A program made the translations under genes and the position numbers. Positions 35,114 through 43,604 of a stretch of 47,322 bases of DNA are shown here, piece after piece; position 1 is the stretch's first letter; each line of letters opens with the position of its first letter. The notes under the pieces were generated by a model. It had not been told where the DNA came from, made no database searches, and saw only the letters and a list, made by a program, of their open reading frames with translations. The stretch comes from JAHBNG01 sp039028975 (lineage in GTDB: Bacteria; Chloroflexota; Anaerolineae; Caldilineales; Caldilineaceae). The stretch spans positions 1-47,322 of the forward strand of contig JBCCHB010000135.1 of NCBI GenBank assembly GCA_039028975.1, read 5' to 3'.

Positions 35114-36379
35114 ATGAATCGATACAAAACAATTGTCATTGGGAATGGGCTGATAGGCAGTGCGGCTGCCCGCTATTTGAGCCTATGGAATCCGAGTGTG
35201 GCGCTCATTGGCCCCAACGAACCGGTTAACCAGAGCCAGCATCAGGGCGTATTCAGCAGCCACTATGATCAGGGTCGGTTGACCCGATTCCATAGCCAAG
35301 ACCCAATTTGGGCAGTGATCGCGAGAGAGGCAACCCAAGTTTACCCATACTTAGAAGAGCAATCTGGCGTACGCTTTCATGGCGCCGTAGGCCGAATTCA
35401 TGCTAGCCGCCCTGGACCGGCCGAAAAAGAGCGCTTATTAACCTGGATAGCCAGCGTGGATCCGGATGGAGATCAGTTACACTATTTTCACAAGGAAGAG
35501 CCGTCCTGGAAAGAACGCTTTCCTTTTCTCAATTTTCCCGACGATTATGATCTCTTTTATGAAGCCGCCCCTGCAGGATATGTCAACCCGCGCGAGATGC
35601 TGCGCGCCCAAAACATGATTGCCCAACAGCACAGTGCAGAAATCATTGCCCAACAAGTGATTGACGTCAGATCCACGGCTGATAGTGTTGTGCTTGCAAC
35701 AAAAGAGGGGGGGCAATTCGCAGCTGAAAAAGTGCTCATTGCTTGCGGTGCCTTTACGAATTTTAACAACTTACTGCCGACTCCTCTCCCTTTGCGTCTC
35801 AAGACCGAGTCCATGGCTTGGGGTGAAGTATCCTCAGTGACGGCTGCCCAACTCGAAACAATGCCAGGCATTGGATATGACATTGAAGACCCAGAGATAG
35901 ATGACATTTATATGGCACCACCCCTTCTCTATCCCGACGGCACCTACAAGATCAAACTGGGGTGCAATACGAAAAGCGAGCAGTGGCCCAAAACGTTGGC
36001 AGAGCTTCAAACTTGGTTCCAAAATGGCGCAGGTGACAGAGAACTGCCAGCCATGGAACGAGCGCTCAAGAGCGTGTTGCCTAATGTAGACTTTCTCAAT
36101 GTGACTGGGCATCGTTGCATTGTGACGTATACGCCCTCGGGCTACCCAACCATCGATCGCGCTCCTGGCGATACGCACGGTCGCCTCTTTGTGGCAACAG
36201 GCGGCAACGGCACTGGGGCTGGGGGATCCGATACGCTAGGTAAGTTAGCCGCGGGCTTGGTCCACGACGGACGCTGGCCAGATGAGTTGCCACGCCAGCC
36301 TTTCCTGGCTACCAATCGCTGGGGAGAAAGTCAGAGAGGGCTTTCAAAAGCACAAGCACGTGCTGTAGAAATTGGATAG
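35114..36379 (+). CDS. FAD-dependent oxidoreductase, sarcosine/N-methyl-amino-acid oxidase-like
   Basis: 421 residues. The FAD-binding GNGLIGSAAARYL loop is at about 9-21, directly after the ATG. SSHYDQGRLTRFHSQDPIWAVIAREATQVY resembles the monomeric sarcosine oxidase/N-methyltryptophan oxidase branch of the DAO family. GHRCIVTYTPSGYPTIDRAP contains a Cys at the position that covalently binds FAD in those enzymes, and FVATGGNGTGAGGSDTLGKLAAGL closes the site. It would oxidatively demethylate a secondary amine, giving aldehyde and peroxide. It stands alone on the plus strand, convergent with the MFS gene. Confidence 0.88.
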   Translation: MNRYKTIVIGNGLIGSAAARYLSLWNPSVALIGPNEPVNQSQHQGVFSSHYDQGRLTRFHSQDPIWAVIAREATQVYPYLEEQSGVRFHGAVGRIHASRPGPAEKERLLTWIASVDPDGDQLHYFHKEEPSWKERFPFLNFPDDYDLFYEAAPAGYVNPREMLRAQNMIAQQHSAEIIAQQVIDVRSTADSVVLATKEGGQFAAEKVLIACGAFTNFNNLLPTPLPLRLKTESMAWGEVSSVTAAQLETMPGIGYDIEDPEIDDIYMAPPLLYPDGTYKIKLGCNTKSEQWPKTLAELQTWFQNGAGDRELPAMERALKSVLPNVDFLNVTGHRCIVTYTPSGYPTIDRAPGDTHGRLFVATGGNGTGAGGSDTLGKLAAGLVHDGRWPDELPRQPFLATNRWGESQRGLSKAQARAVEIG

Positions 36380-36453
36380 CAATTGTGTTGCTCTGACTGC
36401 TGAACGAGAGCACCTCAGCAACGCACCACGCTGACGGTGTGGATTTGACTGAC

Positions 36454-36475
36454 GCTGGCGTAAGAGAACGCCAGC
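36454..36475. terminator. Hairpin between convergent genes
   Basis: GCTGGCGT (36454-36461) pairs perfectly with ACGCCAGC (36468-36475) around a 6-base loop. There is no clean U-tract, but the position between the flavoprotein and MFS stops suggests transcription end or a palindromic element. Confidence 0.4.
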
Positions 36476-36546
36476 TCCGCGGTATTTATTGTCTTGAAAA
36501 GGCCTTAGGATTTTGGGTACCAATACAAGCGTAGCTTTGAAATGCG

Positions 36547-37833
36547 TTAACACTTTCGCTGCGGCGGCCTTACAAACATTATCGTCATGATGGCCAATGC
36601 AAGGGGCAACAACGATAGAGCAATCAAAAACCCCTGATAACTGCCCAGCAGATCCCGGGCAATCCCAAAGGGCATGGGACCCAATGCAGAACCCGCCACG
36701 TTTAAGGTGGCAGCTAACCCTGCAATCGCGCCCAAATGAGCACGCCCAAAGTACTTGGCCCAGATGACGCTGCCTACGATCATCTGCAAACCGCCGCGGA
36801 CCCCTGTCAAGAGACCAAACGTGTACGCAAGCTGAACTGTGGTTAGAAATGGTGCCATGATCAGCGTTACGGCTTGGAGGCAGAGGGCTGTAGTCAATAG
36901 TGCGCGGATTGGCAGACGGTCGACGAGGTAACCGCCGACTAACTGGACGATTGCGGCAGTGGCCGACATGGGTACAAAGACAAATGCCGTCACGGCGCTG
37001 TTCAGACCACTATCTCGGAAGATGTCGAAGATGTGAAAAACTAGCCCGGTGCTAATAGCACTCATCGTTAAGAACCCTGCGCTAATCAACCAGAATGTGC
37101 TGGTCTGCAACGCTTCGGCTCGGGTCCAGTTTTCTTCGATTAACGGCTCGCCCGCTCCAGAGCCGGTTCCTCCTTCAATAGGAATTCCATCGGGCGGCAA
37201 TCCATACTCCTCGGGCCGATTTCGTACAAAAATGAGGCCCAGCGGCAGCACGATAATCCAGATCATCAGCCCCAGGATAATATACGTTGTGCGCCAGCCA
37301 AACTGGGGAATTAGCCAGTTGATCAGGCCTGGGAAGCTCCCGCTGCTGAGTAGAGCCATTGCCATTCCCGCAATCCCCATGACTATGCCTCGCCGCCGTA
37401 CCCACCACTGGTTGATCACGTTGCGGCTGACTAGGCTAAGGCTGCCCTGACCTAACATACGGAGCAGCCAAAAGCCGACGGCTAACATGATCGCATTGCG
37501 GACAAATTGCATGTAAAAGCAGGCCAGCCCAAAGAGGAAGGCGATGACAATCATCATAAAGCGAGAGCCACGCTGATCAATTAGGCGCCCCACAAAGGGC
37601 AGTGCCAAACTGGCTGTCAGGGTTCCTGCCGTATATAGCGTGCTAACCAAGCCGCGGCTGATATTGAGTTCTTCAATGAAGTAGTCAATAAAGACGGAGA
37701 TTGCGTAAGTTTGGCCGGGGGCAGTGAGGATCATGCCGATGGTACCGGCGACAAGAATAACCCAGCCATAGTAGACAGGTGTTGCGCTGATCAAACGACT
37801 GGCGCGGATGGTGGTTGTTGGGGAGCTTTGCAT
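36547..37833 (-). CDS. MFS transporter (oxalate/formate antiporter-like group)
   Basis: 428 residues with about twelve membrane segments in two halves. The loop 2-3 motif FVGRLIDQRGSRFMM corresponds to the MFS signature (G-x-L-x-D-R-x-G-x-R). VSRNVINQWWVRRRGIVMGIAGMAMAL and the RNRPEEYGLPPDG linker are typical of monocarboxylate/oxalate-formate-like members. It probably moves an organic acid across the inner membrane. AGGATC precedes the ATG. The gene is alone, with the Gfo/Idh gene 145 bases upstream on the same strand, so co-transcription is possible. Confidence 0.9.
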   Translation of the reverse strand: MQSSPTTTIRASRLISATPVYYGWVILVAGTIGMILTAPGQTYAISVFIDYFIEELNISRGLVSTLYTAGTLTASLALPFVGRLIDQRGSRFMMIVIAFLFGLACFYMQFVRNAIMLAVGFWLLRMLGQGSLSLVSRNVINQWWVRRRGIVMGIAGMAMALLSSGSFPGLINWLIPQFGWRTTYIILGLMIWIIVLPLGLIFVRNRPEEYGLPPDGIPIEGGTGSGAGEPLIEENWTRAEALQTSTFWLISAGFLTMSAISTGLVFHIFDIFRDSGLNSAVTAFVFVPMSATAAIVQLVGGYLVDRLPIRALLTTALCLQAVTLIMAPFLTTVQLAYTFGLLTGVRGGLQMIVGSVIWAKYFGRAHLGAIAGLAATLNVAGSALGPMPFGIARDLLGSYQGFLIALSLLPLALAIMTIMFVRPPQRKC

Positions 37834-37977
37834 ATAAGATCCTGTTAAAAGTGTACCTCACGCCACGACAAAATTGGTCACTGACGAGCGCAGATTAACG
37901 CGGCTTATCAAAAGAGCCTCCTTCATCTTTCGTCATTTCTTCTGATCTGCATGACGATTTTCTGTATCTCATCTACA

Positions 37978-38979
37978 TCAGGAAACTTGTATCCGTTGAC
38001 CGCTTTGAGCCGATTCGAAGATGGCATCGATGATGTTGAGCGAGCCGATAGCGTTTTCTGCACCAATGCGAAGTGGCGTACCATCTAGGATGGCATCATG
38101 AAAGTGCTCAATTGCCGGTGCAAAGACCTGTTTACCCGTATCAAAATGGAAGGTCTCTTCGTTGCCATCATTGGTGCGAACGGTAAAATGGCTCTGCGCT
38201 TTGGGATGGTATGGTTCGGGAATCTCGATGACGCCTTTTTCACCAAAGAGGAAGGCCTTCGGACCGCCAATTGCGTCCATGCCGGTCTGGATAGTAGCAA
38301 AGCGGCTGCCCGAAAAACCTAACAAGAGCGCAGCCCGGGTATCTACATTGCACATCGGATCGATGAAAACATCGGCCTGAACCGACTGAGGCTCCTGACC
38401 AAAGGCAAAGCGGGTAAAGGTGATGGGATAGCAGCCTGCGTCTAATAGACCACCACCCCCCAGTTCCTTGTTGGCGCGTATATTGTCGGTGGGCCGCTCG
38501 AGATGAAAAGTAAGGTGAGCATGGCTTTGGCGCAACTCACCGATGATGCCACTGTCCAAGAGTTCACGTAGCTTAAGCGTCTGGGGATGATAGAGGAAGA
38601 CAAACGCCTCAAGCAATAGCACGCCCGCGGCATTGCAGTCATCGATCATCTGCTGGGCCTCGGCTGGGGACATAGCCAGTGGCTTTTCGCAGAAGACGTG
38701 CTTGCCTTGCTCAGCGGCGAATTTGGTCCATTCGGCGTGCATGGTGTTGGGCAGCGCGTTATAGACGGCGTCGATCTCGTCGCTTGCGAGCATGGACGCG
38801 TAATCGTCAAAGACTTGGGGAATTTCGTTCAGTTGGGCGAAGGCTTCGGCTCGGTCTCGATTGCGGCTGGCCACGGCTACGATCTCGCCGCGGTCGGTTT
38901 GGCGAGTGGCGGGGATAAAAGAACTTTGGGCAATGGCTGCGGTGCTGAGGATACCCCAGCGGATCTTTGGGTTGCTCAT
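37978..38979 (-). CDS. Gfo/Idh/MocA-family oxidoreductase (sugar dehydrogenase-like)
   Basis: 333 residues. The Rossmann domain starts KIRWGILSTAAIAQSSFIPA, with SRNRDRAEAFA after beta-2. HVFCEKPLAM gives the family's conserved EKP lysine, and GGGLLDAGCYPITFTRFAFG the active-site DxGxYxI region. The layout is that of glucose-fructose oxidoreductase or xylose/deoxyfluoroglucose dehydrogenase relatives, NAD(P)-dependent. AGGAAAG precedes the ATG. It may be co-transcribed with the MFS gene. Confidence 0.92.
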   Translation of the reverse strand: MSNPKIRWGILSTAAIAQSSFIPATRQTDRGEIVAVASRNRDRAEAFAQLNEIPQVFDDYASMLASDEIDAVYNALPNTMHAEWTKFAAEQGKHVFCEKPLAMSPAEAQQMIDDCNAAGVLLLEAFVFLYHPQTLKLRELLDSGIIGELRQSHAHLTFHLERPTDNIRANKELGGGGLLDAGCYPITFTRFAFGQEPQSVQADVFIDPMCNVDTRAALLLGFSGSRFATIQTGMDAIGGPKAFLFGEKGVIEIPEPYHPKAQSHFTVRTNDGNEETFHFDTGKQVFAPAIEHFHDAILDGTPLRIGAENAIGSLNIIDAIFESAQSGQRIQVS

Positions 38980-39095
38980 GTCTACTTTCCTGTAGTTATC
39001 TGGGATTGATGGGGTTTCTGTGCATTATTATCCTCTATGCTAACCTGTTTATCCAATTCATCATTTCACTTTGCCTATCCCTGCTCAATTTCTTT

Positions 39096-39132
39096 CCACC
39101 CTTGTCCCACCCTTGTCCCACCCTTGTCCCGC
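39096..39132. repeat. Short tandem repeat, 11-bp unit x3
   Basis: The unit CACCCTTGTCC is repeated three times in tandem, ending in GCCCCGC. It lies upstream of the small gene at 39192 and outside any called gene. Confidence 0.8.
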
Positions 39133-39191
39133 CCCGCTTGCTACACTTTGGCCATCTGCAAACGTTTCAGCATTCAACACGGCATCCGCTT

Positions 39192-39482
39192 ATGGCCTGC
39201 AAACAAATAATTCGTGGTGCAAAAAGTGCAAAAGCCAACTATTCTCCGCGCAATCGAAACTATCGCATTTTTCTGCTGACCTGCTGGTTGGAAGAAGAAG
39301 ATGACGACTGCCCGGCAAACTGGCGATTTCGTCTAGAGGAACCAAGAAGTGGATTGCGGCGTGGGTGTGTGGGTATTGAGCGGTTGGTTGCCCTATTGAA
39401 TGATGAAATTGCAGGGAGACTTGTAATATCTATTGATTCAACCAAACAAGGAGATGATGATAATGGTTCAGAGAGTAGCTAG
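39192..39482 (+). CDS. Small protein of unknown function (YRxxLLxxW/WRxxLE type)
   Basis: About 96 residues. NYRIFLLTCWLEEEDDDCPANWRFRLEEPRSGLRRGCVGIERLVALLNDEI follows a pattern I recall from many short Chloroflexota proteins (Y-x-x-x-L-L-x-x-W ... W-R-x-x-L-E-x-P ... G-x-x-x-L-x-x-L). The function is unknown. No ribosome site is visible at the ATG, so the true start may be slightly downstream. Its last 20 bases overlap the lipoprotein start, and the lipoprotein's AAGGAG lies inside this frame, so the two are likely coupled. Confidence 0.6.
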   Translation: MACKQIIRGAKSAKANYSPRNRNYRIFLLTCWLEEEDDDCPANWRFRLEEPRSGLRRGCVGIERLVALLNDEIAGRLVISIDSTKQGDDDNGSESS

Positions 39483-40731
39483 ATGGGGGTATATGGTTTT
39501 TACACTGATGCTCATGTTGCTGAGCGGCTGTGTCATGTTAGAGACAGGTTCAATGACTGTTGCTGACGATTCTTCCGCTGGAAGTTCCGAAATGGTGATG
39601 CAGCGGGTTCTGATGCAAGATGTACGAACCCACGCCTCACGAGGTGATGTAACCGTGGTGGATGGTGCCAGCGCCCAGATTGTCCATACTGGCGACGGTG
39701 TATTGATGAACTTCGATACGGCCCAATTGACGCCTGGCAATGTCTACACAGCATGGTGGGTCTTCATCAACGATCCGTCGGGCTGCGAAACAATTCCCTG
39801 CACGCCCAAGGACGTGCTTGGCAATTCGGACGCAGTGGTTTCGGATTTGGGTTACGCAGATGGGCTGGTCGCCGATGAGAATGGACATGGTTCGTTTAGT
39901 GCCTATCAGCCACTAGGCGAACTCTCCAACGCCTGGATCGGCAACGGGTTTTCCAATTTGGGCGGTGCAGAGATTCACGTCATCAACGAGCATGGGCCGC
40001 TCGTTCCTGAGATGGCCGAGGACATGTTGAGCTCATATCGAGGTGGCTGCACAGACGAGAGCATCCCGGCCCCATTCCCCGATACGGCCAGAGCCGACGG
40101 CACCCCAGGCTCAAGCCCCTGCCAGCTTTTCCAGTTTGCCATCTTTTTGCCCCAGGATGTTGACGTGGAGATGGTTGAGGTAGCAACTCAAGTCGTTAGC
40201 ACCCACGCTTCCCGCGGGGACGTAACCGAAGTAGCCGATGCCGGATCTCTGATTGCACGAAGCGATGATGGCCTCTTTATGAGCTTTGATACGGGTGAGT
40301 TGACGCCTGGCAACGTCTACACGGCGTGGTGGGTCTTCATCAATGATCCGTCCAGCTGTGAGACCATTCCCTGCACCCCTAAGGATGTGCTGGGCAACCC
40401 GGATGTGGTGGTATCGGACTTGGGCTATGCGGACGGGCTGATTGCCGACGCTGATGGAAACGGCCACTTTGTTGGATACCAACCACTAGGGGACCTCTCC
40501 AACGCCTGGATCGGCAACGGCTTTAGCAACCTGGATGGCGCAGAGGTTCACGTCATCATCAACGAGCACGGGCCAGCCTTGGTAGAGACGTTGGATGATA
40601 TGCTCAGCTCCTACCGTGGCGGCTGTACCGATGAGAGCATTCCAGCCCCATTCCCAGATACGGCACGGGCGGATGGCATTCCCGGCCCGAATCCGTGCCA
40701 GCTCTATCAGTTTGCGATTTTTGTGCCGTAG
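39463..40731 (+). CDS. Lipoprotein with two copies of an unknown Cys-containing domain
   Basis: About 422 residues. The start MVQRVARWGYMVFTLMLMLLSGC is a lipoprotein signal with lipobox LSGC; AAGGAG lies 9 bases before this ATG. The mature part is two similar domains of about 175 residues (nucleotides about 39628-40150 and 40201-40731). Each has SRGDVT, GNVYTAWWVFINDPS-CETIPCTPKDVLGN, SDLGYADGL and SYRGGCTDESIPAPFPDTARADG, and four cysteines in conserved positions that could form two disulfides. The family is unrecognised. It would be anchored on the outer face of the membrane. Confidence 0.85.
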   Translation: MVQRVARWGYMVFTLMLMLLSGCVMLETGSMTVADDSSAGSSEMVMQRVLMQDVRTHASRGDVTVVDGASAQIVHTGDGVLMNFDTAQLTPGNVYTAWWVFINDPSGCETIPCTPKDVLGNSDAVVSDLGYADGLVADENGHGSFSAYQPLGELSNAWIGNGFSNLGGAEIHVINEHGPLVPEMAEDMLSSYRGGCTDESIPAPFPDTARADGTPGSSPCQLFQFAIFLPQDVDVEMVEVATQVVSTHASRGDVTEVADAGSLIARSDDGLFMSFDTGELTPGNVYTAWWVFINDPSSCETIPCTPKDVLGNPDVVVSDLGYADGLIADADGNGHFVGYQPLGDLSNAWIGNGFSNLDGAEVHVIINEHGPALVETLDDMLSSYRGGCTDESIPAPFPDTARADGIPGPNPCQLYQFAIFVP

Positions 40732-41055
40732 ATAACGATTGTGTGGAATGGAATCCGCACCTACGGGTTGTGGGGCCGTTTCCGGTTATCGTAGGTGCGA
40801 TATCCATATCACACGTAGATGGTCGAACCGGCTTGTTTGCCAAGAGTGTGGGGCAACATGTGTCAGGGCGAGGAGTGTCTCACGAGTTGATGGTGTTTGT
40901 GCGGAATGGAATCCGCACCTACGGGTTGTGGGGCCGCCTCCGGATGTGGTAGGTGCGATATGGATATCGCACGTAGATGGTCGAACCGACTTGTTTGCCA
41001 AGAGCGAGGGCAAGATGTGACGGGATTGCGAGGGTCTCACGAGTTGGTGGTGTTT

Positions 41056-41769
41056 GTGCGGAATGGAATCCGCACCTACGGTAAATGCGGTAACAACCTA
41101 CTGCCAAAACTGGAAAACAAAACTACAATCTATCCGATGTATTGAGCAGGCTAGGAATGCATAATGCGGTGGGAATTCTGGTACAACTCTACGTAAGGAA
41201 GATCTCCACATGAACATTCGCCGCTATTATATACCGAACGCCATTGTGTTCATTACCCAGGTTGTTGATCGACGCATGCCGATATTCAACAACGAATCGT
41301 ATATGGCCCTACTGCTCCAAACCCTGAGGGATGTGAAAGAGATCCATCCGTTTAACATGGTTGGATATGGCTTTATGCCGGAACATTTCCATATCATGAT
41401 AAACCCCACAGGCAGCAGCAATTTCAGCAAGGTTATGCAATCGCTGAAACGTAACTTCACGCTCAACTATAAGGAACTTATCGGTATCACGGCGCCAATG
41501 AAATTTTGGCAAAAAGGGTTCTGGGATCATGTAATTCGGGATGATATTGACTTTGAACGTCATCTGGACTATATCCATTATAACCCTGTAAAGCATGGGC
41601 TTGTAACCCGGCCCGAAGAATGGCCGTACAGTAGTTTCCGTCATTGGAGAGCCAAAAACATGTATATAGATCATTGGGGATGGTCCTTGCCGGATACCAT
41701 TCAGCACCATGATTGGATCCCAGCGGAAGACGATAATCTTGAGTAGTAGATGCGATATCCATATCGCAC
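41056..41769 (+). mobile_element. RAYT-containing REP unit (unit 3 of the array)
   Basis: Left boundary: hairpin 41056-41075 plus CTAC 41076-41079. Right boundary: GTAG 41746-41749 plus hairpin 41750-41769. Between them sits the transposase gene with a 130-base leader. Empty units have about 26 bases between CTAC and GTAG; this one has about 666. The element thus has the form expected of an autonomous parent of the array. Confidence 0.8.
41210..41746 (+). CDS. REP-associated tyrosine transposase (RAYT, Y1 HUH family)
   Basis: 178 residues of the IS200/IS605-related Y1 transposase fold. The HUH metal motif is H59-F60-H61 (in MPEHFHIMI). The catalytic Tyr lies in HLDYIHYNPVKHG (Tyr121 likely). 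QKGFWDHVIRDDIDF is the conserved RAYT region in front. RAYTs are single-copy domesticated transposases that cut and join single-stranded REP DNA at a GTAG next to a hairpin. AAGGAAG precedes the ATG. The stop TAG shares its G with the flanking GTAG. The frame is intact, with both active-site motifs, so it is probably functional. Confidence 0.95.
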   Translation: MNIRRYYIPNAIVFITQVVDRRMPIFNNESYMALLLQTLRDVKEIHPFNMVGYGFMPEHFHIMINPTGSSNFSKVMQSLKRNFTLNYKELIGITAPMKFWQKGFWDHVIRDDIDFERHLDYIHYNPVKHGLVTRPEEWPYSSFRHWRAKNMYIDHWGWSLPDTIQHHDWIPAEDDNLE

Positions 41770-42322
41770 GTAGATGATCGAACGGCTTGTTTACCAAGAG
41801 GGTGGGGCAAGATGTGACGGGATTGCGAGGGTCTCACGGATTGGTGGTGTTTGTGCGGAAAGGAATCCGCACCTACGAGTTGTGGGGCCGCTTCCGATTA
41901 TTGTAGGTGCGATTTCCATATCGCACGGGGCTGGTCGAACCGGCTTGTTTGCCAAGAGCGAGGGCAAGATGTGACGGGATTGCGAGGGTCTCACGGATTG
42001 GTGGTGTTTGTGCGGAAAGGAATCCGCACCTACGGGTTGCGAGGCCGTTTCCGGTTATCGTAGGTGCGATTTCCGTATCGCACGGGGCTGGTCGAACCGG
42101 CTTGTTTGCCAAGAAGGTGGGACAACCTGTGGCGGGAGTGCGAGGGTCTCACGGGTTGGTGGTGTTTGTGTGGAATGGAATCCGCACCTACGGGACGTGA
42201 GGACGTTGCCGCCTTGTGGTAGGTGCGATTTCCATATCGCACGAGGCTGGTCGAACCGGCTTGTTTGCCAAGAGCGAGAGGCAATATGGCAATATGCGCC
42301 GGGTATGGATGGTAAGTTAATA

Positions 42323-42331
42323 TGGTATAAT
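42323..42331 (+). promoter_or_regulatory. Extended -10 promoter of the 42571-43588 operon
   Basis: TGGTATAAT is a perfect extended -10 box; no -35 is apparent. RNA would start near 42338, giving a leader of about 230 bases that includes the strong hairpin at 42475-42531. Confidence 0.5.
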
Positions 42332-42474
42332 CATCATGCCTACGTAAAGTGCTCTATACACTAATAAAAATTTCTTTATTAAGCGTACGTGGACGATACC
42401 CTGGGATTTAATTCGTTTGCCAGAAACCAAACGCACTGATATGCTTTATGGCTTGAACTTAATACTACGGTCGT

Positions 42475-42531
42475 TTTGAAAACAGGTGCTTTCCGAAGCT
42501 CTACTAGAGAGAACAAGCACCTGTTTTCAAA
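42475..42531 (+). promoter_or_regulatory. Long leader hairpin, 17-bp perfect stem
   Basis: TTTGAAAACAGGTGCTT (42475-42491) is exactly complementary to 42515-42531 around a 23-base loop. No U-tract follows, so it is not a simple terminator. It lies 39 bases before the ATG at 42571 and may control translation, or be a small palindromic element. Confidence 0.6.
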
Positions 42532-42570
42532 CGGTGCTGAGTATAGAAGGACATTAGTAAAGGTGGCTAA

Positions 42571-43155
42571 ATGATCGCTACTCAAGAACTAACAATAGAA
42601 GATGCTAGCACGATAGCGAACGAATATATCTCTAATATTTTTGATGAGTCTTTTTTTATTACTCTTGGCAAAAAGATAGATGAGGGTTGGTACTTTACGG
42701 TAAAGTGCCGTAGAGAGGATATGAACCGTACACCGGCTATAGGTGGCGTAATTGTGTTAGAGTGCGGGGACATTCAGAAGCTTTCTGAAGATAGAATCAG
42801 AGATATGAAGGAAGCAGCCGAAACCCAGGCAGCTATGCATAAAAAAGAGCTACCCATAGATAAAGAAGGCCATGTTCTTAGATACTATGCCCGGATCAAA
42901 GCGACCCACTGGTTAGCCAACCATGTAGACCACAAAATTGGTGCAACAGGCGGTTTCTTTGTTCCTATACATTCCCCTATCTGGAGATTCTCAGTCATTG
43001 ATAATGCCCTAAAGTCAGATGATATTCAGCTAGGTGTCATTGACATAGATGCGGAAACCGGCGAAGTACGAAAGCCTAATGATGAAGAAGTTGAAATAAT
43101 AATCAGAGGTGCATGTGCTTCTCGAAGGTATCCCCAATATACCACAGCCAGGTGA
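42571..43155 (+). CDS. Unknown protein, possible YrhB/Imm35-like N-terminal domain
   Basis: 194 residues, no signal peptide or membrane segment. The N-terminal 75 residues (LTIEDASTIANEYISNIFDE ... WYFTVKCRREDM ... PAIGGVIVLECGDIQKLS) follow the helix-then-sheet pattern of small YrhB/Imm35-type domains, in which a gene-encoded helix is followed by a strand with G-x-I/V-x-V and a residue reporting on G-x-I. The C-terminal half (GGFFVPIHSPIWRFSVIDNAL ... LGVIDIDAETGEV) looks like a second version of the same. The assignment is tentative. AAAGGTGG precedes the ATG. It overlaps the C39-like peptidase gene by 47 bases. Confidence 0.75.
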   Translation: MIATQELTIEDASTIANEYISNIFDESFFITLGKKIDEGWYFTVKCRREDMNRTPAIGGVIVLECGDIQKLSEDRIRDMKEAAETQAAMHKKELPIDKEGHVLRYYARIKATHWLANHVDHKIGATGGFFVPIHSPIWRFSVIDNALKSDDIQLGVIDIDAETGEVRKPNDEEVEIIIRGACASRRYPQYTTAR

Positions 43156-43588
43156 TCTGGATTGTTTGGTTACTTGCTGCCAACAAGTTTTAAGACATCT
43201 GGGCATAGAAAAAGGAAATACTTGGCTTTGGAGGCAGCTTCAAGCGAGTACCGGAGAAATTACCGCCTTCAGTAATCTAGCCAATCTCAGGAAGTCGCTT
43301 GGCCTCGTGGTAGAGATGTATGAATTCAATGAAGATATATTTCAATTTACCTCATACCTAGAATCTGGATTACCTATCCTTGTCGCTGTTGATGCTGACC
43401 TTTCCTATGAATGGCCATACTACAAAGAACATGCGGTAGTGGTTATAGGGTGTGATGATGAAAATGTATATGTCAATGACCCAGCCCAAGATGAGACTGG
43501 GTTAGAGGTAGATATGGAGATATTTCTTCACGCCTGGGCTAGACGAGGTTATCAATTTGCAGTTATTCGCCTAGCCCAACCCTCTTGA
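43109..43588 (+). CDS. C39-like cysteine peptidase domain protein
   Basis: 159 residues. Near the start, IPQPGDLDCLVTCC offers the oxyanion Gln13 and nucleophile Cys19. EHAVVVIGCDDENVYVNDP offers His108 and Asp124. This order and spacing match C39/papain-like peptidases (C39_2 type). There is no membrane or ABC-transporter part, so it would act in the cytoplasm. AGAGGTGC lies right before the ATG, inside the upstream gene, and the two frames overlap by 47 bases, so translation is coupled. The pair may be a modifying or toxin/immunity-like unit, but nothing else supports that. Confidence 0.82.
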   Translation: MHVLLEGIPNIPQPGDLDCLVTCCQQVLRHLGIEKGNTWLWRQLQASTGEITAFSNLANLRKSLGLVVEMYEFNEDIFQFTSYLESGLPILVAVDADLSYEWPYYKEHAVVVIGCDDENVYVNDPAQDETGLEVDMEIFLHAWARRGYQFAVIRLAQPS

Positions 43589-43604
43589 CATTTTCCTTGC
43601 TCTT

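Larger units (their letters stand above)
40741..42242. repeat. REP array: six tandem units of about 157 bp, each with a hairpin pair
   Basis: Left hairpins (type GTGCGGAATGGAATCCGCAC) start at 40741, 40899, 41056, 41853, 42010 and 42168, each followed by CTAC. Right hairpins (type GTGCGATATCCATATCGCAC) start at 40795, 40953, 41750, 41907, 42064 and 42223, each preceded by GTAG. Unit spacing is 157-159 bp, except unit 3, which holds the RAYT gene between its two hairpins. The linker (TCGAACCGGCTTGTTTGCCA etc.) is also conserved between units. Several substitutions fall in the loops or keep a G-U pair. Confidence 0.95.

Noticed and set aside
40741..42242. CRISPR-like array
   Set aside because: The units are about 157 bp with linkers that are conserved, not variable, and no cas genes are present.
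40695..42364. Many open frames on both strands of the REP array
   Set aside because: They follow the repeat unit, giving the same peptide several times, and have no start signals; they are shadows of the repeat.
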